Assembly: GCA_045580835.1 (NCBI GenBank)
Contig: JAZNOM010000070.1
Coordinates: 1 to 7,259 of the forward strand
Reading direction: 5' to 3'
Source of the DNA: UMGS902 sp045580835
GTDB taxonomy: Bacteria > Bacillota > Clostridia > Oscillospirales > CAG-272
DNA length: 7,259 nt
Part shown: positions 1-5,439 of the stretch, one piece after another
How positions within the stretch are numbered: the stretch's first letter is position 1
Layout: the number at the start of each line of letters is the position of its first letter
Notes under the pieces: generated by a model
The model's input: the letters and a program-made list of their open reading frames with translations, nothing else
What the model was told of the DNA's origin: nothing
Databases searched by the model: none
Translations under genes and position numbers: made by a program

Positions 1-154
1 GTTTAGCGGAGTAAATTGGAACGCACAAATCCGTAGGGGCGAATATCATTCGCCCGTTTGTAAAACATCTAATGGCGGCTTTTCGGGCGATTAATAATCG
101 CCCCTACAGGTTTGATAATCATTTTCGCTTAGTGCTTATAAACATTAATTTACC
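1..154. repeat. MITE-like intergenic repeat, copy A (inverted relative to copy B; cut by the left window edge)
   Basis: Non-coding repeat. Bases 13-141 are the exact reverse complement of 4506-4634 (129 bp, no mismatch that I can find), and similarity continues to base 1 with three mismatches at 6, 7 and 12. Inside are two short palindromes, 33-56 and 84-107. They are also near reverse complements of each other (21 of 24 positions), so the element can fold as two hairpins or as one long stem with a 27-base loop. The right terminus, on the minus strand, reads GGTAAATTAATGTTTATAA (136-154) and resembles the termini of copy B. The left terminus lies outside the window. No open reading frame fits the element. 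It resembles a non-autonomous, MITE-like element or a REP/BIME-type repeat; which one is inference. Confidence 0.85.
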
Positions 155-168
155 ATCTCAATCACAAC

Positions 169-198
169 AAAAAAGGAACTCCGAGGAGTTCCTTTTTT
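169..198 (-). terminator. Intrinsic terminator of the family 1 binding-protein gene (bidirectional form)
   Basis: A perfect 14-bp stem, AAAAAAGGAACTCC (169-182) with GGAGTTCCTTTTTT (185-198), closed by a 2-base gap. It starts 8 bases past the stop of the minus-strand solute-binding protein gene. The A-tract and T-tract are part of the stem, so it could stop transcription in either direction. It separates the gene from repeat copy A. Confidence 0.93.
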
Positions 199-206
199 AA
201 ATTTAA

Positions 207-1682
207 TTACTGCATCCAGATAGCAACTGCAGAAGCGTATGCTTCGTTAATGCTTTCAATCCAGGACTCTGCCGCAGGAAGAAGCGACTCGTACATGGAT
301 GCCCAGTTGCTGTTGCGCTCACGGAGGTTGATAATAAGCTGCTTGTTGTAAGGACCTACCTGATAGTAGTAACCGATATCATAAACGATGTTATCGAAGA
401 TGATATCAAGCATTTCGGTAGATTCTGCATCACGGGCAGACTGACCTTCAAGAGTTACATCGTAAAGTGCAGGAGTGATTTCCTTTTCGCCGATGTAAGC
501 AAGAGCCTCGGTGATTTCACCGACCATTTTGATATCGTTAACTACGAGAGGAACGCAAACAAACTGTGAATTAAAGGGAGAGGTGGTGGTGTAATATGTA
601 TCCTGATTTACAGAAAGCTTGGGATAAGGAAGAATACCAAAGTCGTTTTCCATTTCACGGTACTTGGGCATTTCACCAACAAGCGAGGTGAAGAAGAGAC
701 CCTGATTGTTCTGCCACCATGTATCTCCTCCGCCGGAGTTGTTAAGGCGCTGATACTGGAGAGCATGTACTTCGTCATATGCGATTTCAACATACTTGTT
801 GAGCGCATCGAGAGTGGTTTCGTTGTAGAAGGTAAGCTCAATCTGACCGTTGTCGTTAACTGTGCAGCAACGCTGACCTGCAGCATTTACCATACCTGTA
901 ATGGAGTCGTCCCAAACGAGGAGACCGTAGAGGTCGCTGCCGTCAAACTTACCGTCGTTGTTGAGGTCTTCGGAAACGCTCTTTGCGATTTCAGAAAACT
1001 TTTCAATAGTCCACTGACCGCCCTTAACGAGGTCATAGGGGTTTTCGATACCGTAGTCATCTGCAAGCTTCTTGTTGAACATAATGCAGTATGCACAGTT
1101 GTTATCGGAAACGGTGATTTCACCGGTGGTAAAGAATACTACGTCCTTAATAGAAAGGCTGTCTGTAGCATTGCTGTCCCAACGGGTGGAGTCGAGCTGG
1201 ATAGAGGGAACGTGGTTCATGTCATAGAGATAACCCATGGTTGCAAGCTGCGAAACGTCATAAGACGCGATAAGGCAGAGGTCGTAGTTAGGAGTGTTGG
1301 ATGCAATCTGGGTGTTTATAGCATTGAAGCCGGGACCGGGCTTACCGCTGGATGCGCTAGAGTAGCCGGACTTAACATCCTGATAAATGTCGATGTTAAA
1401 GTTCTGCTCCATGGTGAGCACGCGCTCATACTGTGCATTTTCGAGGTAAGTGTAGTCGGGGTTTTCTTCTTCGTAGTTAAAGTCGTTGCAAGCATCGTTA
1501 CCTGCGGAGAGGATACGGAACTGTTTACCCTGGTAGTCGCCCTTGAGAACAACTTCTTTTTCTACGGGGGTGGTTGCTTCGCCGGTAACACCTACGGTTG
1601 TTTCTGCGGGAGTTTCGCCGCAAGAAGCAAAAGCAAGGCATACGCATGCTAAAGCAAGCATCATGCTAATAATCTTTTTCAA
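207..1682 (-). CDS. Extracellular solute-binding lipoprotein, family 1 (probable carbohydrate ABC importer component), orphan
   Basis: 491 aa. This is the binding component of a probable sugar or oligosaccharide ABC importer, anchored as a lipoprotein on the outer face of the membrane. Residues 1-21 form a lipoprotein signal peptide (MKK, hydrophobic core, FASC with Cys21; Phe at -3 is slightly atypical). A Thr/Glu-rich linker follows to about residue 45, then a mature domain of typical family 1 length, with a late FGILPYPKL motif (348-356) like that of many clostridial members. Residues 239-250 form an EF-hand-like loop (D-x-N-x-DG-x-x-D-x-x-D), probably a structural calcium site. The start is TTG (1680-1682), supported by AAAGGAG 8 bases upstream; there is no ATG equally well placed. 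No sugar permease or ATPase gene adjoins it, so it must use membrane partners encoded elsewhere or act as a sensor. The divergent ligand-binding regulator is its likely controller. The ligand cannot be read from the sequence. Confidence 0.93.
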   Translation of the reverse strand: MKKIISMMLALACVCLAFASCGETPAETTVGVTGEATTPVEKEVVLKGDYQGKQFRILSAGNDACNDFNYEEENPDYTYLENAQYERVLTMEQNFNIDIYQDVKSGYSSASSGKPGPGFNAINTQIASNTPNYDLCLIASYDVSQLATMGYLYDMNHVPSIQLDSTRWDSNATDSLSIKDVVFFTTGEITVSDNNCAYCIMFNKKLADDYGIENPYDLVKGGQWTIEKFSEIAKSVSEDLNNDGKFDGSDLYGLLVWDDSITGMVNAAGQRCCTVNDNGQIELTFYNETTLDALNKYVEIAYDEVHALQYQRLNNSGGGDTWWQNNQGLFFTSLVGEMPKYREMENDFGILPYPKLSVNQDTYYTTTSPFNSQFVCVPLVVNDIKMVGEITEALAYIGEKEITPALYDVTLEGQSARDAESTEMLDIIFDNIVYDIGYYYQVGPYNKQLIINLRERNSNWASMYESLLPAAESWIESINEAYASAVAIWMQ

Positions 1683-1699
1683 AATTATTACTCCTTTCG

Positions 1700-1714
1700 A
1701 GGCGGATTTCGCCT
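1700..1714. promoter_or_regulatory. Short imperfect palindrome in the leader of the binding-protein gene (possible operator or leader hairpin)
   Basis: AGGCG-GATTT-CGCCT, an odd-length near-palindrome (5-bp arms, 5-base centre). It sits between the proposed minus-strand -10 region and the ribosome-binding site of the solute-binding protein gene. A site placed here could act as a roadblock operator or form a small leader hairpin close to the RBS. It is GC-rich in an AT-rich gap, which makes it stand out, but the function is inferred. Confidence 0.4.
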
Positions 1715-1731
1715 ATATTAGTTTATACATT

Positions 1732-1759
1732 ACTATAATATCACACTTTTTTAAGTAAA
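1732..1759 (-). promoter_or_regulatory. Candidate sigma-A promoter for the family 1 binding-protein gene
   Basis: Read on the minus strand: TTTACT (1754-1759), a 16-base spacer, then TATAGT (1732-1737). TATTAT three bases upstream is an alternative -10. The match is only moderate, as would fit an activated or regulated promoter. It is placed correctly for a leader of roughly 45 bases and faces away from the regulator promoter. Confidence 0.4.
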
Positions 1760-1766
1760 TCCATAC

Positions 1767-1797
1767 AAAAAATTACCCTAAAGTAAAGTAATTTTTT
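1767..1797. promoter_or_regulatory. Perfect 10-bp inverted repeat between divergent promoters (candidate operator)
   Basis: AAAAAATTAC (1767-1776) and GTAATTTTTT (1788-1797) are exact reverse complements separated by 11 bases. They lie between the -35 box of the leftward binding-protein promoter and the -35 box of the rightward regulator promoter. Arm centres are about 21 bases apart, two helical turns, which suits a dimeric regulator. The neighbouring HTH regulator is the obvious candidate ligand. The AT-rich arms make chance or simple DNA bending a real alternative. Confidence 0.45.
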
Positions 1798-1804
1798 GCA
1801 ATGA

Positions 1805-1833
1805 TTGACCGATTTTAATTTTTGTGATAGAAT
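1805..1833 (+). promoter_or_regulatory. Sigma-A promoter of the LacI-like/HTH regulator gene
   Basis: TTGACC (1805-1810), a 17-base spacer, TAGAAT (1828-1833), with an extended -10 TG at 1825-1826. Transcription should start near 1840, giving a leader of about 37 bases before the start codon at 1877. Confidence 0.75.
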
Positions 1834-1860
1834 ATATATAATAAAATGTATGAAAAATCA

Positions 1861-1870
1861 AGGAGGTGAG
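1861..1870 (+). promoter_or_regulatory. Strong ribosome-binding site that fixes the regulator start
   Basis: AGGAGGTGAG is nearly a full anti-Shine-Dalgarno match and ends 6 bases before ATG at 1877. It rules out the longer in-frame reading from TTG at 1805, which would begin inside the promoter -35 box. Confidence 0.9.
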
Positions 1871-1876
1871 AGTCGA

Positions 1877-2950
1877 ATGCATGTACTTGTGGAGTCTGCG
1901 TTTATAAATTCGCATTGGTGCACAAGTTACATCAAGGGCATCACCGCGCAGGCAAAGCGCAAAAATATGCCTCTGGAAATCCATACCGACACCGATTTTA
2001 TTTTTGATGAAAATTTTAGCGATACTCACGTTATTCTTATCGGCTCTTCGCTTGTCTGGGCTTCAAAAAGCATGAGTCTGCTTTATAAAAACGGAATTCA
2101 CCCGATTGTGCTTTCAATTGCAAACTATCAAAAGCAGTTCCCGTTTGCAAGCTTTATTATCATGGATTACGGCGATGCGGCGCAAAAGCTGATGAAATAT
2201 CTGCGTGACCGCGGCTGTAAGCGCACCGCGTTTTTCTCGGGCAATCTGAAAAGCTCCACCGATATGCAAAAGCTTAATAACTATTTGCAAAACGGCGGCA
2301 GCGAAAACGACGTTTTCACCTACAAGGAGTCACTTTCAAAAACCTGTGACCGCCTGATTGAGCGCATTGGGGAATACGACTCGGTGCTTTGTGCCAACGA
2401 TGTTTCCGCAGTTGTGTTGCTCCGCAGACTTATGAACCTCGGATATTCCGTTCCACAGGATTATCATATCGCCACTTTCGGTGATACCACCCTCTCCAAC
2501 CTCGAAATTCACAATATTGCGGTCGCCAAGGTTAAAAGCATGGATGCGGGCCGCCTTGCGGTAAACACTTACCGTATGCTCAAAAACGACCCTGAAATCT
2601 CCGCACTTTCGTTTTTGCTTCATTGCGACATCTTTGACTGCCACTGCGAAGCGGTGGACATCAAGCTTGAGCATAGCGATTTCGTTGTAGAGCCGTCGGG
2701 TGCGACAGATTTTTTCCGCGACCCCGATGTGAAAAAGGTGCTGCTTGTCGAAAAATTGCTTGCAGGCTGTGACAAGCTTGATATAAGTATCCTGCGCGAG
2801 GTGCTCAATAAAGAAAGTTACTCAAAAATCGCGGCAAAGCTCTTTATCGCAGAAAATACGATAAGCTACCGCATCAAAAAGATACTTTCCCTTGCCCCCG
2901 ATAAAACCAAAGAAGAGGTCTTTGACCTGCTTTCACAGTTTTTGTTTTAA
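1877..2950 (+). CDS. Transcriptional regulator: N-terminal LacI/GalR-type ligand-binding domain plus C-terminal HTH
   Basis: 357 aa from the ATG with the strong RBS. It starts directly in a type 1 periplasmic-binding-protein fold (about residues 1-270). LacI/GalR hallmarks include alternating strand/helix segments, GCKRTAFFSG near 115-124, and the stretch LGYSVPQDYHIATFGD, the counterpart of the LacI pattern G-x-x-VP-x-D-x-x-V-x-G-F-D. There is no signal peptide and no N-terminal LacI HTH. Instead residues about 314-339 (YSKIAAKLFIAENTISYRIKKI) form an HTH resembling PucR or LuxR-type recognition modules. The protein is therefore a cytoplasmic one-component sensor with reversed domain order, comparable in logic to XylR of Escherichia coli (LacI-like sensor plus C-terminal AraC HTH). 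It is divergent from the family 1 binding-protein gene and probably controls it in response to a sugar. The ligand, and whether it activates or represses, are unknown. Confidence 0.85.
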   Translation: MHVLVESAFINSHWCTSYIKGITAQAKRKNMPLEIHTDTDFIFDENFSDTHVILIGSSLVWASKSMSLLYKNGIHPIVLSIANYQKQFPFASFIIMDYGDAAQKLMKYLRDRGCKRTAFFSGNLKSSTDMQKLNNYLQNGGSENDVFTYKESLSKTCDRLIERIGEYDSVLCANDVSAVVLLRRLMNLGYSVPQDYHIATFGDTTLSNLEIHNIAVAKVKSMDAGRLAVNTYRMLKNDPEISALSFLLHCDIFDCHCEAVDIKLEHSDFVVEPSGATDFFRDPDVKKVLLVEKLLAGCDKLDISILREVLNKESYSKIAAKLFIAENTISYRIKKILSLAPDKTKEEVFDLLSQFLF

Positions 2951-2980
2951 AAAAGGTTTCCGCCATGCGGAAACCTTTTT
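2950..2980. terminator. Bidirectional terminator between the convergent regulator and lipoprotein genes
   Basis: A perfect 14-bp stem, AAAAAGGTTTCCGC (2950-2963) with GCGGAAACCTTTTT (2967-2980), and a 3-base loop. It overlaps the last base of the regulator stop codon and ends 4 bases before the stop of the opposing lipoprotein gene, so it most likely serves both. Confidence 0.93.
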
Positions 2981-2984
2981 GTAT

Positions 2985-3926
2985 TTAAAACTCAAGTGTC
3001 ATACGCTCGGTTTCGTGGACAAGCGTGCTGTTATCGCCGTCGCCGAGATATACCTTGCATGAAATCTCCGCGTTTTCGATTTTGGTTACTCCAAGCTCGT
3101 TTTTAAGGAGTCCGAAAAGCGAGCAGGACGGGAATCCCTCATGGTCGTTCAGCATGCTTATTCTGCCGTCATTCTCATAGTCCATGCCGTTTATCTTGTG
3201 AATATAAATTGTTGCACGCATGATATCGGAGGCATCGTTTTTGCAGTACGCAACGATGGTGGTATACTTGCCGTCACTTATATATATATCCTGCAAAACA
3301 AGATAGATGCCGTCTTTGTCCATAAGCACTGTGCCGTGTTTGTCAATATCCTGCGTATAATCTGCGTCGCAATTGGTTGGTATAATAATTTCTTCTGTCG
3401 CCGCAGCAATTACACCGTCTACAACAAAGTGCATGCCAACCTCGGCGGTACCGTGGTCGTGGTCATATTCGTCTGCCTCAAAGTGCCCGTTTTCGATACA
3501 AAGCGAAAAGTCGAGGTCCTTGATATGCTCGATATGCGCCATGTTAAGGCGGGCGCGCGCAATCTTAATGCGGTCGGTCGTTATCTCGCCTGCTTTACAT
3601 ATGCAATATTCGTCCTCAAAGGCGTGTCTTGCAAGATAAATACCGTTTGCCTCAAAATAGTCGGTGCAAACGCGAATATCCTGCTCGGTGTGGTTGTGTA
3701 CCTCAAAGTTTACGATGATGTACGCTTTTTCACTGTAGTTAAGGGATTTTACGATAACCTCAACGCCGTTCTTATCGTATACGCGCTGTTCTTCGAGTGT
3801 AACCTCGTGCATTTCGTGGCCGTGCTGCTCCGGTTTGGTTATACCGAGCTTTTCGGTTACGTTACAACTAACAAGTGTGCCAATCATAAAGGTGAACGCA
3901 AAAAGAATTGCAATCAGATTTTTCAT
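2985..3926 (-). CDS. Hypothetical lipoprotein with two similar beta-rich halves and His-rich segments
   Basis: 313 aa; I do not recognise a named family. Residues 1-21 are a lipoprotein signal peptide ending LVSC (Cys21), so it should be anchored outside the membrane. The mature part looks like two related beta-rich halves: residues about 43-150 and about 198-305 each begin with a D-K-x/D-G-[VI]-x-[VL]-x-[VL] strand, followed by a strand with IV and then Asn, and end in an acidic strand before a Gly/Asp turn. This is reminiscent of extracellular immunoglobulin-like accessory domains. His/acidic clusters occur at HGHEMHE (35-41) and EYDHDHG (153-159), possibly metal-binding. The start ATG has GGAG 8 bases upstream. 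It has its own sigma-A promoter, whose -35 directly abuts the spoVAC stop. It converges with the regulator gene. Function unknown. Confidence 0.82.
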   Translation of the reverse strand: MKNLIAILFAFTFMIGTLVSCNVTEKLGITKPEQHGHEMHEVTLEEQRVYDKNGVEVIVKSLNYSEKAYIIVNFEVHNHTEQDIRVCTDYFEANGIYLARHAFEDEYCICKAGEITTDRIKIARARLNMAHIEHIKDLDFSLCIENGHFEADEYDHDHGTAEVGMHFVVDGVIAAATEEIIIPTNCDADYTQDIDKHGTVLMDKDGIYLVLQDIYISDGKYTTIVAYCKNDASDIMRATIYIHKINGMDYENDGRISMLNDHEGFPSCSLFGLLKNELGVTKIENAEISCKVYLGDGDNSTLVHETERMTLEF

Positions 3927-3960
3927 GGTAGAGGCTCCATTTTAACATAATAATATTACC

Positions 3961-3989
3961 ATGATATCATTGTTTTATAAGTTTGTCAA
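3961..3989 (-). promoter_or_regulatory. Sigma-A promoter of the hypothetical lipoprotein gene
   Basis: Minus strand: consensus TTGACA (3984-3989), a 17-base spacer, TATCAT (3961-3966). The -35 hexamer ends one base from the spoVAC stop codon (3990-3992). A 10-bp palindrome ATGATATCAT covers the -10 box. No terminator separates spoVAC from this gene, so read-through from spoVAC is also possible. Confidence 0.8.
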
Positions 3990-4436
3990 TTATAACAGTT
4001 GCACTATCCACAGTATCACGCCGTAAAGCGTGCCGGACAGCATGCCGTAAAGTATAACAGGACCTGCAACCGTAAAAATTTTTGCGCCTACGCCTAAAAT
4101 TAGCCCCTCGGCTTTTGTGTCAATTGCGGGGGACACCACCGAGTTTGCAAATCCCGTAACGGGAACAAGAGTGCCGGCGCCTGCGTGCTTTGCTATGTTG
4201 TCAAACACGCCGATACCGGTTAGAAGCGCGGTGATAAAAATGATTGTTATGCTGACAAGCGCGTAGCGTCCGTCCTTGTCGTAGTCGGTAACGGCGGTGT
4301 AAAAATCAAAAAGCAGTTGACCGAAAGTGCAGATTCCGCCACCGAAAACAAAGGCAAGCAGGCAGTTTTTGATTATCGGCGACTTTGGAGCAGATTCTTT
4401 GACGTATTTTTTGTATTCCTCTTTGTTTATGTCCAT
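3990..4436 (-). CDS. spoVAC: Stage V sporulation protein AC (SpoVAC), spore inner-membrane DPA channel subunit
   Basis: 148 aa, close to the roughly 150 aa of Bacillus SpoVAC. SpoVA proteins move Ca-dipicolinic acid into the forespore and out again at germination; SpoVAC is reported to be a mechanosensitive channel-like protein in the spore inner membrane. Diagnostic features are the cytosolic N-terminus YKKYVKESAPKSP, then KNCLLAFVFGGGICTFGQ (about 24-40), the motif HAGAGTLVPVTGFANSV (84-100), and the segment KAEGLILGVGAKIF, with about four membrane spans in all. The N-terminal segment separates it from SpoVAE, which shares the central motif. I chose ATG 4434-4436: GAAAGGA lies 12 bases upstream and the predicted transcript starts just 5' of it. 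ATG 4446-4448 would have no spacing to the RBS, and TTG 4472 lies upstream of the transcript. Unlike most spore formers, spoVAD and spoVAE are not adjacent. A sigma-G-like promoter precedes it. Confidence 0.93.
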   Translation of the reverse strand: MDINKEEYKKYVKESAPKSPIIKNCLLAFVFGGGICTFGQLLFDFYTAVTDYDKDGRYALVSITIIFITALLTGIGVFDNIAKHAGAGTLVPVTGFANSVVSPAIDTKAEGLILGVGAKIFTVAGPVILYGMLSGTLYGVILWIVQLL

Positions 4437-4460
4437 AATTATTACCATTCCTTTCGTTAA

Positions 4461-4489
4461 TAGTATGCACAAAAAGTGGGGATTTATGT
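4461..4489 (-). promoter_or_regulatory. Sigma-G-type (forespore) promoter of spoVAC
   Basis: Minus strand: ACATA (4485-4489, 4 of 5 against the GHATR -35 pattern), a 17-base spacer, then CATACTA (4461-4467), a full match to the sigma-G -10 pattern CATWHTA. Predicted initiation near 4455 leaves a leader of about 20 bases beginning at the RBS. This agrees with the known forespore expression of spoVA genes. The -35 box lies at the border of repeat copy B. Confidence 0.72.
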
Positions 4490-4492
4490 TAA

Positions 4493-4657
4493 TGTAAAAT
4501 GAAGGTTATAAGCACTAAGCGAAAATGATTATCAAACCTGTAGGGGCGATTATTAATCGCCCGAAAAGCCGCCATTAGATGTTTTACAAACGGGCGAATG
4601 ATATTCGCCCCTACGGATTTGTGCGTTCCAATTTGCTCCCGTAAACACTAATTTACA
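4493..4657. repeat. MITE-like intergenic repeat, copy B (complete, about 165 bp)
   Basis: A second, apparently full-length copy, inverted relative to copy A. The ends are imperfect terminal inverted repeats: TGTAAAATGAAGGTTATAA at the left, and TGTAAATTAGTGTTTACGG when the right end is read on the minus strand. A 9-base perfect match (TAATGTAAA at 4490-4498 against 4652-4660 reversed) extends slightly beyond them. Two internal palindromes (4540-4563 and 4591-4614) pair with each other or fold singly. The flanks are TTAA-rich, but I see no clean target duplication. It occupies most of the gap between the ABC operon terminator and the spoVAC promoter. No coding capacity. Confidence 0.85.
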
Positions 4658-4677
4658 TTATTAACTTTTACAAAACA

Positions 4678-4699
4678 AAAACCCGCCGAAGCGGGTTTT
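4678..4699 (-). terminator. Intrinsic terminator of the amino-acid ABC importer operon
   Basis: A perfect 9-bp stem, AAAACCCGC (4678-4686) with GCGGGTTTT (4691-4699). On the transcribed minus strand the loop is TTCG, the very stable UUCG tetraloop. A T-rich run follows. It begins 8 bases past the stop of the ATPase gene. Confidence 0.93.
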
Positions 4700-4707
4700 A
4701 TTTTCAC

Positions 4708-5439
4708 TTAAAGTACGCAGGACAAGAACTCTTTGGTTCTCTCATTCTGGGGATTACCGAAAATCTCCTCGGGAGTGCCCTCTTCGACGATGTTACCGTC
4801 AGCCATAAACAAAACTCTGTCGGCAACGTCGCGGGCAAAGCCCATCTCGTGAGTAACGACAATCATAGTCATGCCTGCCGCAGCAAGCTCCTTCATAACC
4901 TGAAGCACCTCGCCAACCATTTCGGGGTCAAGCGCACTTGTCGGCTCGTCAAAAAGCATGATATCGGGGTTCATTGCAAGGGCACGCGCAATTGCAACAC
5001 GCTGCTGCTGACCGCCGGAAAGTTGATTTGGGTAATTTGACGCTTTGTCTGCAAGACCTACACGCTCAAGAAGCTCCATTGCCTTCTCTTTAGCCTGTGC
5101 CTTTGTCATTCTCTTAAGCTCAACGGGCGCAAGCATGATATTCTGAAGTACGGTATAATTTGCAAACAGATTAAACTGCTGAAAAACCATACCGATTTCT
5201 TCACGCGCCTTATTGAGGTCTACTTTTTTGTGGGTTATTTCAAGCTCGTCAACGAAAATCTGGCCGCCAGTTGCTTCTTCAAGACGGTTGATGCAACGAA
5301 GAAATGTGGATTTACCGCTACCGGAAGGTCCGATAACACACACAACTTCTCCCTCGTTTATGGTGACGTTGATGCCATCAAGAACAACGAGATCACCGAA
5401 ATGCTTTTCAAGATCTATAACTCTAACCTTTTCGCTCAT
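4708..5439 (-). CDS. Polar amino-acid ABC importer ATP-binding protein (GlnQ-like)
   Basis: 243 aa, the usual length for this family. It is the cytoplasmic ATPase that dimerises on the permease and powers import. All catalytic elements are intact: Walker A GPSGSGKST (37-45), Q-loop QQF (87-89), signature LSGGQ (140-144), Walker B IMLFDEP with Asp164 and Glu165, D-loop SALD, and switch His197 in VTHEMGFA. The EIGMVFQQFNLF segment and the family-typical RTKEFL end place it with the GlnQ/ArtP/HisP group. The start ATG has AGAGGATG a few bases upstream, inside the permease gene, and the two genes overlap by 17 bases, implying translational coupling. It is the last gene of the operon. Substrate specificity lies with the binding protein, so I give no gene symbol. 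Confidence 0.96.
   Translation of the reverse strand: MSEKVRVIDLEKHFGDLVVLDGINVTINEGEVVCVIGPSGSGKSTFLRCINRLEEATGGQIFVDELEITHKKVDLNKAREEIGMVFQQFNLFANYTVLQNIMLAPVELKRMTKAQAKEKAMELLERVGLADKASNYPNQLSGGQQQRVAIARALAMNPDIMLFDEPTSALDPEMVGEVLQVMKELAAAGMTMIVVTHEMGFARDVADRVLFMADGNIVEEGTPEEIFGNPQNERTKEFLSCVL

Noticed and set aside
1..154. CRISPR repeat or tRNA-like structure in the palindromic repeat
   Set aside because: There is no regular repeat-spacer series and no cloverleaf or anticodon arm; the structure is paired palindromes within a single unit.
765..1652. Long plus-strand open frame of 295 codons opposite the family 1 binding-protein gene
   Set aside because: It is the antisense shadow of a well-supported gene. 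It has no RBS, no recognisable domain and a low-complexity Val/Cys-rich composition typical of reverse-frame translation.
1805..1876. N-terminal extension of the regulator from TTG at 1805
   Set aside because: That codon is part of the -35 hexamer and the extension would run through the -10 box and the AGGAGGTGAG ribosome-binding site.
3141..3950. Plus-strand open frame of 269 codons opposite the hypothetical lipoprotein
   Set aside because: The minus-strand reading has a signal peptide, lipobox, RBS and consensus promoter; the plus-strand one has none of these and overlaps the lipoprotein promoter.
3961..3970. ATGATATCAT palindrome as an operator of the lipoprotein gene
   Set aside because: It overlaps the -10 box, is only 10 bp, and consists of AT-rich sequence in which such palindromes arise easily; no regulator is suggested by it.
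4437..4472. Longer spoVAC starts at TTG 4472 or ATG 4448
   Set aside because: TTG 4472 lies upstream of the predicted transcription start and has no RBS; ATG 4448 directly follows GAAAGGA with no spacing. SpoVAC homologues begin close to the ATG at 4436.
1..4657. Composite transposon or genomic island bounded by insertion sequences
   Set aside because: The bracketing repeats are only about 165 bp and have no transposase; there is no integrase, tRNA or clear target duplication, and spoVAC is a core sporulation gene.
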